Part shown: one piece after another, positions 12,456 through 26,500 of the stretch
How the letters are laid out: every line of letters starts with the position of its first letter
How positions within the stretch are numbered: the first letter of the stretch is position 1
Assembly: GCA_911728435.2 (NCBI GenBank)
Contig: OU452202.1
Coordinates: 21,431,135 to 21,495,134 of the forward strand
Reading direction: 5' to 3'
DNA length: 64,000 nt
Source: Apoderus coryli
Lineage: Eukaryota; Arthropoda; Insecta; Coleoptera; Attelabidae
Notes under the pieces: generated by a model
Seen by the model: the letters and a program-made list of their open reading frames with translations, nothing else
Told to the model about the DNA's origin: nothing
The model's database searches: none
Position numbers and translations under genes: made by a program

Positions 12456-12506
12456 TGGGGATCGGACAACTATATTTAACTATATATTTAGTCTACTATG
12501 CATAAG

Positions 12507-12812
12507 CACAGTTAAAATAATATTGGTTCTCATCGTGTCGGTACGTCTGATGTTCATGTCTACAAAGCAATTCGCCGCCCATATAGTTATAGTATATATA
12601 GATATAGTATAATATAGTAGCGGGCCACAGTTTAATATACAGTTACTTCACTTCGTGTCGGAACGTTTTATCTCTCTATCTACAAAGCAATTCGCCGCGC
12701 TCATAGTTATAGTATAATATAGTAGCGGGCCAGAATGTGGCTGGGATTGCGACGAGTCGATGCCGTTTTTAGCGTCTACTGACCCTTCTTGTCTATAGTT
12801 AATGCTCGATGG
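12507..12812 (+). repeat. Unclassified dispersed repeat, copy A
   Basis: This begins near cacagttaaaataat and ends near ctatagttaatgctcgatgg. Diagnostic words are tcgtgtcggtacgtctgatg, caaagcaattcgccgc (twice), gtagcgggcc and gcgacgagtcgatgccgttt. The same order of words is found at 30754-31065 and 36917-37137. It contains two internal subunits of about 130 bp. I see no long open frame and no terminal inverted repeat. Confidence 0.8.
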
Positions 12813-12963
12813 CATAAGAGTACAGGTTTAAAAAAAGACAATGTTAACACCTTGTATAAATAAGGTAGATACCTTTCCATTAACAAAATGTTACCACAGG
12901 AAATACTTAATAAATATAATCCATCGCATTACGAAAATAATGTATCTATTAACAACTAGTATC

Positions 12964-14180
12964 ATGATGATAAAGTATATATTGTATGCTTTATATGTTT
13001 CTGCAGTCTATAGCTGTTTTAATTTTAAATCAACGTAAGCAGAATATTTTTAAATCATCTGGGATTAGTATTATAGATTTTAATCTTATTCCAGAAGTTC
13101 GATATATAAAAAACCAAGTGATAAGCATATTGCAGCTCTAGTTCTAGCTAGGGGAGGCTCAGTCGGTATACCTCTGAAAAATATTCAGAAAATTGACGAA
13201 TTTACTTTACTGGGATTGACCCTACATGCTTTAAAAGCAACCAAAGGATTTACTTCGATATGGGTATCAACTGATCACGATATAATAGTCAACGAAGCCG
13301 AAAAATGTAAGAACTTAAACATTTTTTTTTTAATTAAAATTAGTAAATGTAGCCATTCTTGATTTTTAGTTAATGTAAATATTAATTGGAGAAGTCTTGA
13401 ATCAGCTACCAACAAAGCGACATCTTTATTTGCAGTTCAAGAATTCTTAAAAAATCATAACTACATCGATATCATAGCTTTAGTACAATGTACATCCCCA
13501 TTTATTAATAATCGAGCTTTAAGCGAGGCTTTAAATCTTATTGAGACTTGCGATTGTGTGTTTTCAGTGACAAAGTAAGGGTAAACAAGTTACATAACCT
13601 TATTTTCTAACTCTGTTCCAACCCCACCGAAAACCTTTTAAGAACAGTCATATTACCACTCACTGCGCAACTCACAAGACCACTGCGCAAGAAAATTACC
13701 GTTCGTGAACTGTTTTGGACAGGGTTGGAACCGACCTTTTATATACGTTCTTTTAACGCTTACAAAGTATCAAATTGTTGGTTGAGATAAGTTTTAATTT
13801 GTTAGATCGTTAAAGTTGAGGTGGAGGAAAATTGAAAATAGACTAGTGCCAATAAATTTCGATCCAAAAAATCGCCCTAGACGTCAGGATTTTGAGGAAT
13901 ATCACGAATTTGTAGAAAATGGAATGTTCTACTTCGCAAAGCGCAGTGTTATAGAGAATGGCCTGTTTCAATCAAGCAAGTGTGTGCGAAATTTTTGAAA
14001 TTTAGTTGATTAATTAAACCGTTGATTGAAATATTTAATATTTCAATCAACGCTTAAACATTTCACGAGAATGTAATAATTTTTAGTTGCAATATTGTGG
14101 AAATTCCGAAATACTTTGATATGGAAATTGATAATTACCAGGATCTAATCGTAGCCAGAAAATTGTGGAAAATACTATAG
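12964..14180 (+). CDS. CMAS: N-acylneuraminate cytidylyltransferase (CMP-sialic acid synthetase)
   Basis: Five exons (12964-13034, 13095-13306, 13370-13574, 13806-13979, 14087-14180) join in phase to give 251 aa. The enzyme activates sialic acid with CTP to CMP-sialate. Motifs: LARGGSVGIPLKN (residues 41-53, nucleotide binding), VSTDHD, VQCTSPF, RPRRQD and NGMFYFAKR. It ends in the cytidylyltransferase domain without the phosphatase-like domain of vertebrate CMAS, as in the single-domain insect enzyme. The N-terminus (residues 1-18) is hydrophobic, like a signal peptide. That fits the secretory-pathway location known for the Drosophila enzyme rather than a nuclear one. An in-frame upstream ATG at 12940 is an alternative start. 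Residue 47 is Val where the family has Lys (SKG). The gene is convergent with the ABC transporter; stop codons are 384 bp apart. Confidence 0.9.
13615..13731. mobile_element. Short MITE-like inverted repeat in CMAS intron 3
   Basis: The ends gttccaaccc and gggttggaac are inverted repeats enclosing about 117 bp with two ctgcgcaa words. There is no coding content. It fits a very short non-autonomous element or a degenerate hairpin. Confidence 0.4.
14018..14050. repeat. Near-perfect hairpin in CMAS intron 4
   Basis: The arms cgttgattgaaatatt and aatatttcaatcaacg are complementary around a one-base centre, giving a 33 bp hairpin within the short last intron. Confidence 0.6.
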
Positions 14181-14444
14181 AACAATATAAAAAATACATT
14201 ACTATTTTTGTAAGACATTTTATTAGTATTTTCAATACTTAATAATAACAAAATTAATAAAACTAAACACTGTATTAAACCCATCTAACTATTATTTAAA
14301 AATAAATAATTATGTATTAGTTGGCAATAGGAAAATAGTGTTATTGTGTAAAACCACGGTTATACTAGCCTCTATAAGACTGAGCACAACCAAATTCTAA
14401 GACTAGAAATAAGTTAATAACTCTTAAATGAAAACCACTTAAGT

Positions 14445-14520
14445 TTAAAAAAGTTATCCGTAGGATGCAGTGGAGTTTAATATGAATTAATTCTCCGAAA
14501 CATACCCGTTTAATTTCAAA
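14445..14520 (-). mobile_element. Remnant of the Penelope-like family end
   Basis: This carries gttatccgtaggatgcagtg followed by an AT stretch and ctccgaaacat. The same end sequence occurs near 20585, 26145 and (reversed) 48570. It lies in the CMAS-ABCC convergent interval, just past the ABC stop codon. Confidence 0.45.
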
Positions 14521-14564
14521 AGAATAAATTGTTGGAACCGACGTGTTTTTCATTGTAATTCAAC

Positions 14565-17500
14565 TCATTCATTAAAACCTTCGTGACTCTTCAACATTTT
14601 TGAAAAGTAACTGTTTTTATTTTCCATTAAAACAACTGGATCGTCAAATTCGCGTACTTCTCCACGTTCCATCACCAAAATCTTATTGCAATCAATAACT
14701 GATTGCAATCGGTGTGCAATAATTAAGACTGTGCAATCAGCAAAATTCTCAACAATAGTTTGCTGAATCAGATTCTCAGTTTCTGGATCCATATTAGCTG
14801 TCGCTTCATCTAATACAACTATCTTGTTGTTTTTGATTATTGATCTGGCTAGGCATATCAGCTGACGTTGACCTGTAGGAGGACAAAATTATGTAACTTA
14901 AGAATCTGATCTTTTCACAAATATAGGTATTTATTTACAGTTCCTAATTTCCTATACTACTTTTATGTTATCTTCTGGCCAGAATACAGTCCAGGAAAGC
15001 ACATTCTAAATATTTAATCTACTGTTTTTTTATGTTATGATTCAATTGCTAACAAAAAATATAAAAGAAACATCTTACCTGTCGAGAAATTAGAACCGTG
15101 ATCCGTAATAGTTAGGTCCAATCCAGAAATGTGATCCTTCATTTTAACTTTTTCTAATGTGTGCCAGATATCTTCATCAGAGAATTCATTAAACGGATCA
15201 ATGTTCATTCTGATTGTACCTTAAACAGTAAAGAAATTCACACACCACTGACATACTCATTTAAAAAATAGATATTTCTTGTAAGAGACTGGGAGAGCTT
15301 TTTTTGCCAGTAAATCTTACAGGAGAAATGTGCTTGCAATTGTTACAAGTCAGTGTCGATCCCACATTAACATATTGACCATTATAATGAGATGGAGTTG
15401 TATTTCAACAAGATGGGACACCTCCTCATTATATGCCGATGCAATCAGTGGATATTTTTTTGGGTCACTTAAAAACTAAAATTTATAAAACTCAACCAGC
15501 ACCTCTGGACGATTTATGTCCTGTCATCCTAAAGTTACTCTGAAGGGTGATGAGATTTATCAATCTATACCAGCAGTACGGATTTTTGCCACGAAAGTCA
15601 GCTGAGCTAAATCTGTTAAAATACACCAACTTTATTATTGATGCAACTTTATTATTGATGCTCTAGAGAGTGCATCGGAGGTAGATTCGGTGTATACGGA
15701 TTTCTCCAAAGCCTTCGATCGTGTAAATCATAAAATCTTATTGATAAAGTTGGCTGAGGTTGGCATCGGCGGACGCATGCTCGAATGGATGAGTAGCTAC
15801 CTTGATAACAGAATTCAATACGGTCAAGGGCTTTGTTTCTACTGAGATAAAAGTATCATCTGGCGTCCCCCAGGGATCACACTTGGGACGACTGTTTATT
15901 AATATTTTCGTTAATGACATTGCCAGATGTTTTACTTCGAGCGATTTTCTCTTGTTCGCTGATGACCTCAAACTATTTACGATAGTCAACAAAACTGAAG
16001 ATTGCGAGAGATTGCAGTCTGACCTCGGGGCTCTTCACGAGTGGTGTGTTGGGAATGATATGCATCTGAATGTTGTTTTATGTCCTTTTCGATTACTCAC
16101 TGAACCAGACTTCCCATAAATTGGTTACTACAGTTAAGGATCTTGGAGTCATGCTTGATAGTGGTTTGACCTTTATTCCACATATAACTTTAATGGTCTC
16201 AAGGTTTCTGAAGGTTCTTAGCTTCATTAAACGTTGCTCACGGGAGTTCACACATGTCGATTCTCTGAGGCTTCTTTACACAAGTTTGGTCAGACCGTGC
16301 CTTGAGTATGCGTCGGCTGCCTGGTCTCCACATTATACTGTGCATCTAGCAAAAATTGAGCAGGTACAACACAAATTTCTTAAATACCTAGCCTACAAAC
16401 TGTACATAGACTTTATTTTTGAGAATCGTTTTGAATTATTATTATATGCCGACTTAGAGTCCTACCTTGGCATTGACACGCTGGCTGATCGACGAGAGAG
16501 ATATGATTTGATTTTATTGTATGACCTTATAAATGGAAGGTTGAATTGTCCCGATCTTTTGGGCAAGATTGGAATTCATATTCCATATCGTGCAACGTGT
16601 ACGAGGAGTATGTTTCACCAGACACATTCCAGAACAAATTATGGTTGCAGTTCATTTTTGGCGCGCTCAAGGCGTCTCGCCAATAACGGTGAAGAGACAC
16701 TGGATTTTTTTGTCCCGAGAAATACCTTTTTGGGTTCAGTAAGGCACCTCTTTGATAATTGATACGTTGTGTTGTACCATATTGCTTTATGTATTGATCG
16801 TGTAGATTATTATTATCCATTTTATTTGTGATTGATTTTTATTTGACATTTTTCGATTGTCTAATTCTTTTGAAGTGTTTTATTGTAGAACTATTTATAT
16901 TTAATGTAATTTTGTATAAAATCGGCGTTTGCCCGTAAATAAATAAAATAATCTAACTTTTCGCTGATTATCCTGTCATCATCCTAAAGTTCTGAAGAAG
17001 ATGACAGAGTGATCAGGGTGAACCGGTAGATAGTGTAAATTTGAAGCAGGATTTATTCAGAAATATCCTTTCAATAAGTTTATTTGCCTGTAAAAGTTTC
17101 CTGTCTAAAAATTCTATAAAATTGTGAAGCTCTTTTTAAGTTTAGTTTTAACAACAAAAAACATACTCGGAAAACGGGTCTGTCTCCGTCTTTTTCATTA
17201 GGGCCACCCTGTACAATAAACCTTTACATTATAAATATTAGATCGTTTGTGAACTACCCTCACCTCTTCAGTGCCTAAAAGTTTCGTAAAGGATTTTTTT
17301 GTCTATCGCTTATAGATCTTGAGATATCTTCTATATTTTGTGTACTTTTGAAGGGATTGTTTAATAGGTTGGTACTCTATTTTATTAAATACCCATTAAA
17401 TCAACAGTTTAAGCCCAATATTTGTTTAAACATTTCGAGATTTTTGTATTTACTGTTACCAAGTTTAATTGTGGAAGGTTTTAAATATTTTACCTTGGAA

Positions 17501-20500
17501 CAATACAGGATCCTGTGGTATAATCGAAATACTGTGTCTGAGGAAGTCAAGCGATAAAGTTTTAGTGTTAACGCCATCAATGAAAACAGTACCATCGAAA
17601 TTGTACAATCGGAAAAGAGTTGAGATGATAGAAGATTTTCCTGCACCGGTACGTCCAACTATACCAAGCTTTTGCTTAGATCCAATAGAAAATGATACAT
17701 TGTTCAGCACTTTTTCAGCACCATATGTGAGCGAAACGTCTTTGAAACTGATCACACCATTTGTTGGCCAATTCTCCAATTTTTGACCTAAAAATTTTAG
17801 TTTCAATAGAAATTCATATGAAGACAACAACAAAAAACATTTAATTTACCGTCATAATTATCTTGTTGGACTTCTGTGTATTCCATAGCTCTTTCAGCTG
17901 ATGTCATGTCGTTCTCAAGTTCTGACCATTGCATTAAAGCCCATTGTACAGTAGCAGCTAAAGCTGAAGCTTTTGTGATGGCCAGTCCAACATTTCCAGC
18001 AACTTCGCCTAAAAGAAATTATTGTGCAACAAGATTTGGTGATATTTAGCCACAGCCGCGTTATTGTTTTACCTGCACTAAGAAATAGGAATTTGTATAG
18101 AACAACGGCCACAAATCCTGATGACAAAACATCCATGAAAAAAGCAAAGGCTCTTCTGACGCAGAATGTCATATAATGCGCTGACGTATAGAGATCTTGA
18201 TGTTTGTCAAATTCATATTCGAGAAGGTTCTGCGCTTTGTACGCTCGAATAGTTGTTACGCCTTCCAGGGAAGCATTCAGATGACCAATTAGAGGACTAC
18301 GAGCTGTAGGACACATTCAATTTATTTATGGAACGTTGCCTCTATAAATGAATGTACTTACTGGCAGCTTCTAAACGTTTTAAGCTTCTCGCTGTTGGCA
18401 TATAAATATTTCGCAACACTACCAAAAACGCTACTAAAACAAGTGAAGCGAAGAGGAAAGTGTAGCTGACTGATGATACTAGTACGACAATACCGCTAAT
18501 GTGAAGAAGTACCTGTGGAATATAAAATAATTGAATCAATTATACACCCTTTTGTACACATTTTTAGGATTCTAGAACACAGGTTCTCCTTCTTTAACAA
18601 GCTGAGGATATATGCCATCAGAGCCAACAGCTTAAAAATAATTCTAACCCAAAGAAAACTTGTGCGCCTAACAAATTCAGAAAAAAACTTTAATGTTGTC
18701 TAAATAAAAACTAATAATATAAGAAATGGTGAAACTAAAGGCGACACATACCATAATAAACATACTAATCGTATGAGGTAAATGTTCATCAATCACTCCC
18801 AAATCCTGTGAGAATCTGTTCAAAATATTACCGATGAAATATTTGTCGTAGAATGACATAGACGCACTTATTAACCGGTTGATCATTGTCTTGTGTAGAT
18901 TAAACGAAGCTTTTCTTGCGAAGTTCAAGAAGAAGTATTGCCGTAAAAGATCTAGCACTGCCGATGAGATTATCATACCTGAAACATCAACAGCATTTTA
19001 TTAAAGTTATAGTTTAAGAATAAACTGCGTCGACAACGATTTTCGTCAGCACGAGCCAAGTTTTAAGGTGCCTGATGATTGACAAATAGTTCGAACGCAT
19101 GAAAAAGTATACGATAATGTTACTCAATGACAAATTACTATTAAGCTCGAATTATATGTGATGAAATTTTAGAAATACTACTGTATCTACACATTTTAAA
19201 TTAAATCAACTACAGGAGATTAGTTATTCCAAGTTTTCTTGTACCTGAGTAGAGATTGAGGGTAAAACTTGCATGGACATTAATATCCTCATATCTTGTA
19301 CTGTTTATAGTTAAGTTACCATCTGCTTTCAAATTTGACTTCTCTTGTTGGATATTTATCCTAAAACACAAAAATAAATAATGCCTATATACATATGCAA
19401 TGGCGATCGTGCATCTCTTATAAAAACATATAAGTACGTGATATTATTTGGCATAGAGCTCTAGTGACCATGGAAGAGGGGCCAATACACCGCCTTGTGG
19501 GCATCCCCTAGCCGCTGTCACTGTTACAGACACTTCTCCTATTTCAGCCGTAATGACACGGTCTTTCCAAATTGCCTGAATCCATTTCACCAGTGAGGAG
19601 TCGACACTCCTCTCTTCTAGTGCTCTACTGGTGGATTCATGTGAGGTATTGTCAAAAGCACCCTCTAACTTGTTGACAAACCTCATGTGTGCAAAATTAT
19701 CAAGAAAATAAGTTTTATATTTTTTGTAGCATTGTTAATGTCCTGAGATATTTACTATTCAAAATGTATGATAAATGAACCTACCAGTTTGTTAAAAGTC
19801 TTGCTGAATAACTCTCGGAAAACTCTGAGGCAATGAATATCATCACAATGATGCCAAACGACAGAAATCCACCACCATATTTGAAATAATTTTTATAAAC
19901 GCCCATATCAACTTTTCCAACTTTTTTAACTTCACTGAAAATCTTTTTTTGGGGTGGTTTTGGTAAAAGTTTACTTTTTTCATTAGGTTCCTCATCCACT
20001 TCATGCAATTTCTAAAACATTTACAAACATATTAAATGCTTTCTTTGTGGGGGCGTTGAAAGTTAGTGCTGGGGATATTTTTTCTCTTTGACCTATCGTG
20101 GATCAATCGACTTAAACGGGAAGAAAAGTGCAAGAAAAATCTGTTCGAATTAATTGATAGATCTGAGAAATGTATTAGAGTTGGAGGTGAATATAAATAA
20201 CTAACTCACTTTTTCCTCAATTTCAACAGTTTCAATAACTTTTTTAACTTCCGGAAGTATTTCCTCTTGTTTACCCTGATACTTGATAGCACCTTCAGAC
20301 ATAACAATCAAATTATCTGCAGATTTGATATGTTGCTGATTGTGCGTTACCATAACACAGATTTCATTTTTCAGGAAACCTTTCAGAACACTTTGGAAAA
20401 CTTGATGCTGCACATTTGGATCTAAAGCATTTAATGGATCGTCCAGGAGATATATATCGCTTTTTTTGTAGACTGCTCTGGCAAGATTGACCCTAGCTTG

Positions 20501-23500
20501 TTGGCCTTTGCTGAGATTCAGACCTCGATCTGCTACTATGGTTTCGTCACCTTCAAAGATAGAAGAACATGAATGATTTTATATTAAAAAAAAAGTAATC
20601 CATAGGATGCAGTGGAGTGTAATTACAATTACAATGAATAAACACAAACTTGTTTTTAATTAGAGGGACATGTTTCGGAGTCTCAACTCCATCATCAGCC
20701 ATTTGATACCCTTCCTTACCTCGTTCAAGAATGCTGAAATCGTAATCCAATGCACATGCATTTACCACATCATTATACCGTTTAGCGTTGTATGGTTCAC
20801 CAAAAAGAATATTTTGTTTGATCGAAGATGGGAAGAGCCATGGATCTTGTGAGGAGTAAGATAAGGTTGCTTTGGACACAACTTCACCTTCCACTAGTGG
20901 ATAATCTTTCATAAAGAGTTTGATTAGCGCACTCTTACCACAACCTAAATAAAAATACCATTTTTTACTTTGTGATACTAATGCAAAAGGATCAAGTTTA
21001 CCTAAAGTGCCGGTGACGACGGTTAAACCAGGTTTAATTTCGACATTGATATTCTTCAAAATCTCCTTGTCTTTTATTTGAACAGTGGCTTTATGCACTT
21101 CCAATTTAGGTTTTTCATAGATTTCTTTGGTAGTGGGTTCTAATTCTGTAGCATTCAGGACTTTTTTGATACGTTCAGTTGCAGCAGATAACTCAGCACC
21201 TCTAACTAAAATATTTTAATCTTAAAAATTATCCAGAAATTAAAACTATTAACAAAACTCACGTAGGCCCATTGGAATCATAATACCAATCGAACGTCTT
21301 AGATCTCTGAACAAATTCATGACGTAGAAGATGACCTCGGCACTTGTGAAGTCATTTAACCAAATATAACAAATTATCAATAGGTAAAAACCTAATTTCG
21401 ACGATAATATACCAGATAAAATATTGGCGTTTTTCAAAAAGAATGATTTCAACAATATTTTCATTTCATTTCTAAAAAGTAACGACAGACGTAAAATCTA
21501 AGTATTTTATTTTAAAGAGGAGCATTCCAAATCAGAATGTTATTAACATAACAATAATAAAGATTTTTTTTATTTCATTGATTCTATATACAGGTTGTCA
21601 CACAATATTTGGCCGCTGTACCATAGTCTAATAAATAATATACTAGTCCCCGCACTTGAACATATGCAGCCGTTTTGCCGTTGGTATTTAGCCCGTTCGT
21701 AGGATTCTGGTGCACCGGTCGCTCAGAATTTGGCTTCGTTCTCTACAATACACAGTCGACCAAATAAGCGTAGGGATTTAAACAACAGCCAAGCAAGTTT
21801 TCACTCGTTCGCTACTCTTCTTTTCTCTCACCCGTATTCGTACAGTTTATTTGTACTGGCCCTACAAGGAGTAAAATCGGAGGCACGCTTCAGATCTCAA
21901 TATAACAAAGGATTTACTTACAGTGCGGGGACTAGTATATTATTTAGTAGACTATGGCTGTACTAAAGGAACATCTCCTAGAAGAGTAGATAATAGGTTA
22001 TCCCGAAAATTGGCATAGTTTTCGTCGTTTTAGTATCCTACGTAGAAACTGTGGTTCTATTATCCTATTTCCCAACACACCAATCCACACATTTAAGCTC
22101 CAGCGTGCTTGCTTATGTGATTCTCTAATTTGCTGCGGATTTTTGTAATTCCAACAATGCAAATTGTGCTGATTGAGCACACCTTGCTTTTTAGAATGGG
22201 CTTCAACACTCCACAGTACTTGTTTAAAACAGTCTTCATTTTGCGTTAAAAAAAAATCTACAAAATCGAAAGCGCAACTCGCTAACCCCAAGATGCAATT
22301 CTTGAACCGGCTTTAGGTGATAAAGATGCAGATTTTCTCTTTGCATGAATCTGTGTATGGTGCAAAGTGGATGGTGACGATTCTGGTGCTCAACGAAGGA
22401 TCTTGTTCAATGTCGTGAAGTTTTTCAACTTTTCACTGCAGTTTATTTATGTGACAACTAGACTTTGACATGCGAAATTTATTATTCTGTCTTTATCAAG
22501 GATGACAAATTTAAATTAATAATTCCAAGTGAAAGATTTGCCTGATTTCAATATTCAAAATGGTCATAAGGAGACATTTTCCGAAATTTTGACATAAGTG
22601 ATTTTCGTTGAATTTTTGGTCGTAGGTTCTCCCCTTTGGGATGGGGAATGTTTTGGGACACCCTGTATAGAGAATTAAATTTACTATCTAATGATATTAG
22701 GTGTTAACATAGGTACTATATTCGATAGTTTATATTATGGCAACATTTCGAATATTCAGCAATCATCAGTTTAAACTTACGCTCGTTTCTCGTTAATTTT
22801 CTCTGCAAACAACGTTTCCCAAGTATACATTTTGATAATTTTAATTGCTGATAATGTTTCTTGTGTCGCTTGTAAACGTTGATCCGTCGTTTTGTTGATA
22901 CTCAACCGTAATCTTTTAGCAACACGACCCACATAGACTGGAAATTAAGTAAAAGAAAACACAGTTTAGATGTTAGAAACAGCATTAATGAAGTCGAAAT
23001 AGAGAAATCCTTGGGCACATCGATTTTGTTTGCGATGAGAACATTGGTTGGAAAAATTGGGTGAATGTCAATATAATTGGTGAATCGGTGAAATTCTAAC
23101 TCTGATTAGTGCAAAGTTGATCGAATTAAATCAACCATCTTAGCAACACACATAGTTTTCCAGCTAAACTTACTTTGAATAGGAACAATTAGGAATAGCA
23201 CACCAATTCCTAAAACACTTGCTAGTCCCATTTTTTGGTAAATCAAATAACAGACCAGTACAGTTCGGATTACTTCAATCCACATATCATTGAAAAGCCA
23301 TATGGAATGTTCAAACGTCATGACGTCTTTAGTCATAACGGTTATGATGTTTCCTAAACTGATTTCATTAAGAGCAGTTGGAGTCATTCTAAAAAATACA
23401 AAACAAACTATAAAATAATGTAGAATATTCGAAAGAATACTAAACCACACCTAATAAGAATGATAAAACCAAAAATTAAGTTTTTGATTTTTTTTTTTTG

Positions 23501-26500
23501 AGTTTAAGGTTCTCGAAAACAATTTTTTTTAATTCTTGCGAAATTTACATTTCGCTTGTCTAATTTTATTTTGCTTTGCTCGCTTTGGATTCGCTTTGAA
23601 TTCTGGTGTGTAATAGTGAAGCCATGTTTTTTTTTATTGTCATTACATGTCATTATCAAAAAAGGTTTACACAAGTCATATTAAATACTAAAATATTACA
23701 AAACACAACATAAAAACATAGAAATGTATATAACTTAATCAAAACAGAAAGTCAGTGCTGTGGAATTCATCAATGGAGTAAAAAGCCTGGTCAATTAAGT
23801 AGTTTTTTAATCTATTTTTGAACATTGCAAGGCTCAGTGTTTTCAAACTATCTGGAAAATAATTATAGCATGTGGGACCATAATAATTCACAGAATTTCT
23901 GCTTCTACCCAATCTCATATATTCAGGAAGAATGTCATTTTTGTTTCTGGTTTTGTGGTTGTGAACTTCATCATGCCTTATGTACAGATTGTAATTATTT
24001 TTCACATACATAATTGAATTGTAGATATAGAGACACGGGAGTGTAATTATTTTACATTCTTTATATTTAGGTCTGACATCCTCTCTAAACTTTAAATCTG
24101 TCATTATTCGAACCACTTGTCTTTGGATTGCGAATACCCGACTAGCATGACAAGAGTGTCCCCAAATTGACAAAGCATATGAAGCCACACTGTGAAAAAG
24201 GCCATAATATGCCGCAGTGCATCATGTACCTAAACCTAGAAATATGTATCTACACAAAATAATATGACTATTAAATCAAACTAAAATTAAATTCTGTAAT
24301 AGAAAGAAATGATGAAGACAGTGAAAAACGATTTAACAATAATTAAAGTATTCTGATAATAACTTAAGGTCTGATAAAGCTTAATCATAAAAATCATTAC
24401 AGCAGGAAATATCAAAATTTGTGTTACGCTCCGTATCCGTAGTACGTGCAAGTAAGGTTGCCCCGGCTTAAGTTGCTGCAAATAGGGTTGCCACGTCCTA
24501 CTGGCTACCTGGCCTGGCACGGGCGTATCTATTAATGAAAAAATATGAGAAATAGTCTCATATTGAACATGTTAATAGGAGATATGAGAAAGAGTTAAAA
24601 TATATGAGTCTCATATTAAAAATAGGTTGTCTGGTAACCCTAATCTATAATAAAATTAGGAAATTGTGGAAATACGAATTTTTAGAAATATAAAGAAACA
24701 AAAGAACAGTATAGTATTGGAATTTCTATGACAAACGACAGACCAGACATCCAATACCTAAGCAACATATTATACTATAACTTAATATGAAATCGCAGAC
24801 ATACACACTTAGCCAAAAAAAATGTTCGAAAAATTTTAAACTACCGTCGAAACGTCGTAAAATTTCGCAATAAAATTACACAATTAAAAAAAGTTGTTTT
24901 AGAAACTTAAACCCAAAGAAAAAAAATTAAAAGAAAAATGTTTCAAGAACAAAAAGAAACAAAGAACCAAAGAATTAAATTAGTATGATTTATTGAATGT
25001 TGTACCTCAAGGATTTTCTGTAGACCAATGAACAGAATGACGTCCTAATTCGAATGGACAATTGTTGCAGATAAATCACGTAGTTTTGCAGGTAGAAGGC
25101 ATGGAAAAACTTGAGTGCAATCATAACACCAGCGTAGTAATATGCTTCCTGTAAACTAATTGTTCTTTTCGTTGGATTGAAATACGAAATCACTTTGCTT
25201 AATGCCTCTGGTTCCATCCATCTGAAAATCAGAGAAACTTGGTTTAAATAGGGTTAGTTTTCATTTTTCACATATACAGGGTGTCGCGGAAAAAGTAGGT
25301 AATTTCGTAAAAACGTAAAAACTTAAGTTCCTATAAAGGGCGCCGTTGAAAGTTGGTTCTTCTTGAAACTAATGTAGCTTTTTTAGTTTACCAGAGGCGG
25401 ACTAAGTTTTAGTGCTTAAATTTTTAACACCCTGTGTAATAAGGACATACAAAAATTAAATATGAGTAGTAGTTATGAACAATATACTGGGTTATTTTGA
25501 AAAAAGATATGTTTGAGAGATTTATACAGGGTGGCCACTTTTTAATTGAACAGTATTATGTAAACGGTAAGAGTTAGAAAATCGGTTAAATAGGGATAAA
25601 GTTGCATATTCAAATGCTCTTTCATACTGTTTTATGAAGTCCGAATTATCTACAAGGGTTGTCAAAATATATTAAAAATACCAAAAAAGTGAAATTTAGT
25701 TTTTGACATTAACTTACTATACAATGTGTCCACGGTTAGAGTTTGGAAGAGGAAAAACTTTTTTATTTGTCGATTTAGAAGAAACAGTCATTCTTTATAA
25801 AAACGTCTGCTTGTGTCGAAACTACAATTTCAAATACCAAATTTACGATTACTATACAGGGTATATCAAAAATAACATTTTTAATGATTTTGATTTTTTT
25901 TTAATTTTATGGAAATATTTTCAAAACCGTGATTTATTACACCAATTGTGCAAAAAACACTAATAAACTTTTTTCTCAAAGTGGTTAATTTCATAGTTAC
26001 TATTAAAATAATAAAATTAAAAAAACAAGAAAATCGAAATCATTAAAAATATTATTTTTGATATACCCTGTATAGTAATCGTAAATTTGGTATTTGAATT
26101 TGTAGTTTTGACACAAGCAGACGTTTTTATAAACAATGAAAGAAGTAATCCATTAGATGCAGTGGAGTGTAATATAATTACAATAAAACCAAAATCATCG
26201 TCTCCACTATTTAATTAGTCCATAAATTATGTCAAAGGGACATGTTTCGGAGATTCAGCTCCATCATCAGCCTAAAAGGCAACAATACAATATTAAAAAA
26301 AGGGTTCTTACATAAATAACGAAAAACACAAGTTAACAAACCTTGGTGGTATAAAATGCTCACTTTGTGAAGGCAGAGCTCCTAACAGACTAAATTAAAG
26401 TAATTAATTATTTTTGTTTAAAATATTGAATTTAAAATAACAGAAACACATACAGGTATATATAAATAAAAAGATGTAAAAAATGTTGGTCCCGATAAAG

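Noticed and set aside
12841..12963. Longer N-terminus for CMAS from ATG 12841
   Set aside because: It would place about 40 extra residues before the signal-like segment. The 251 aa product matches the size of the single-domain insect enzyme.
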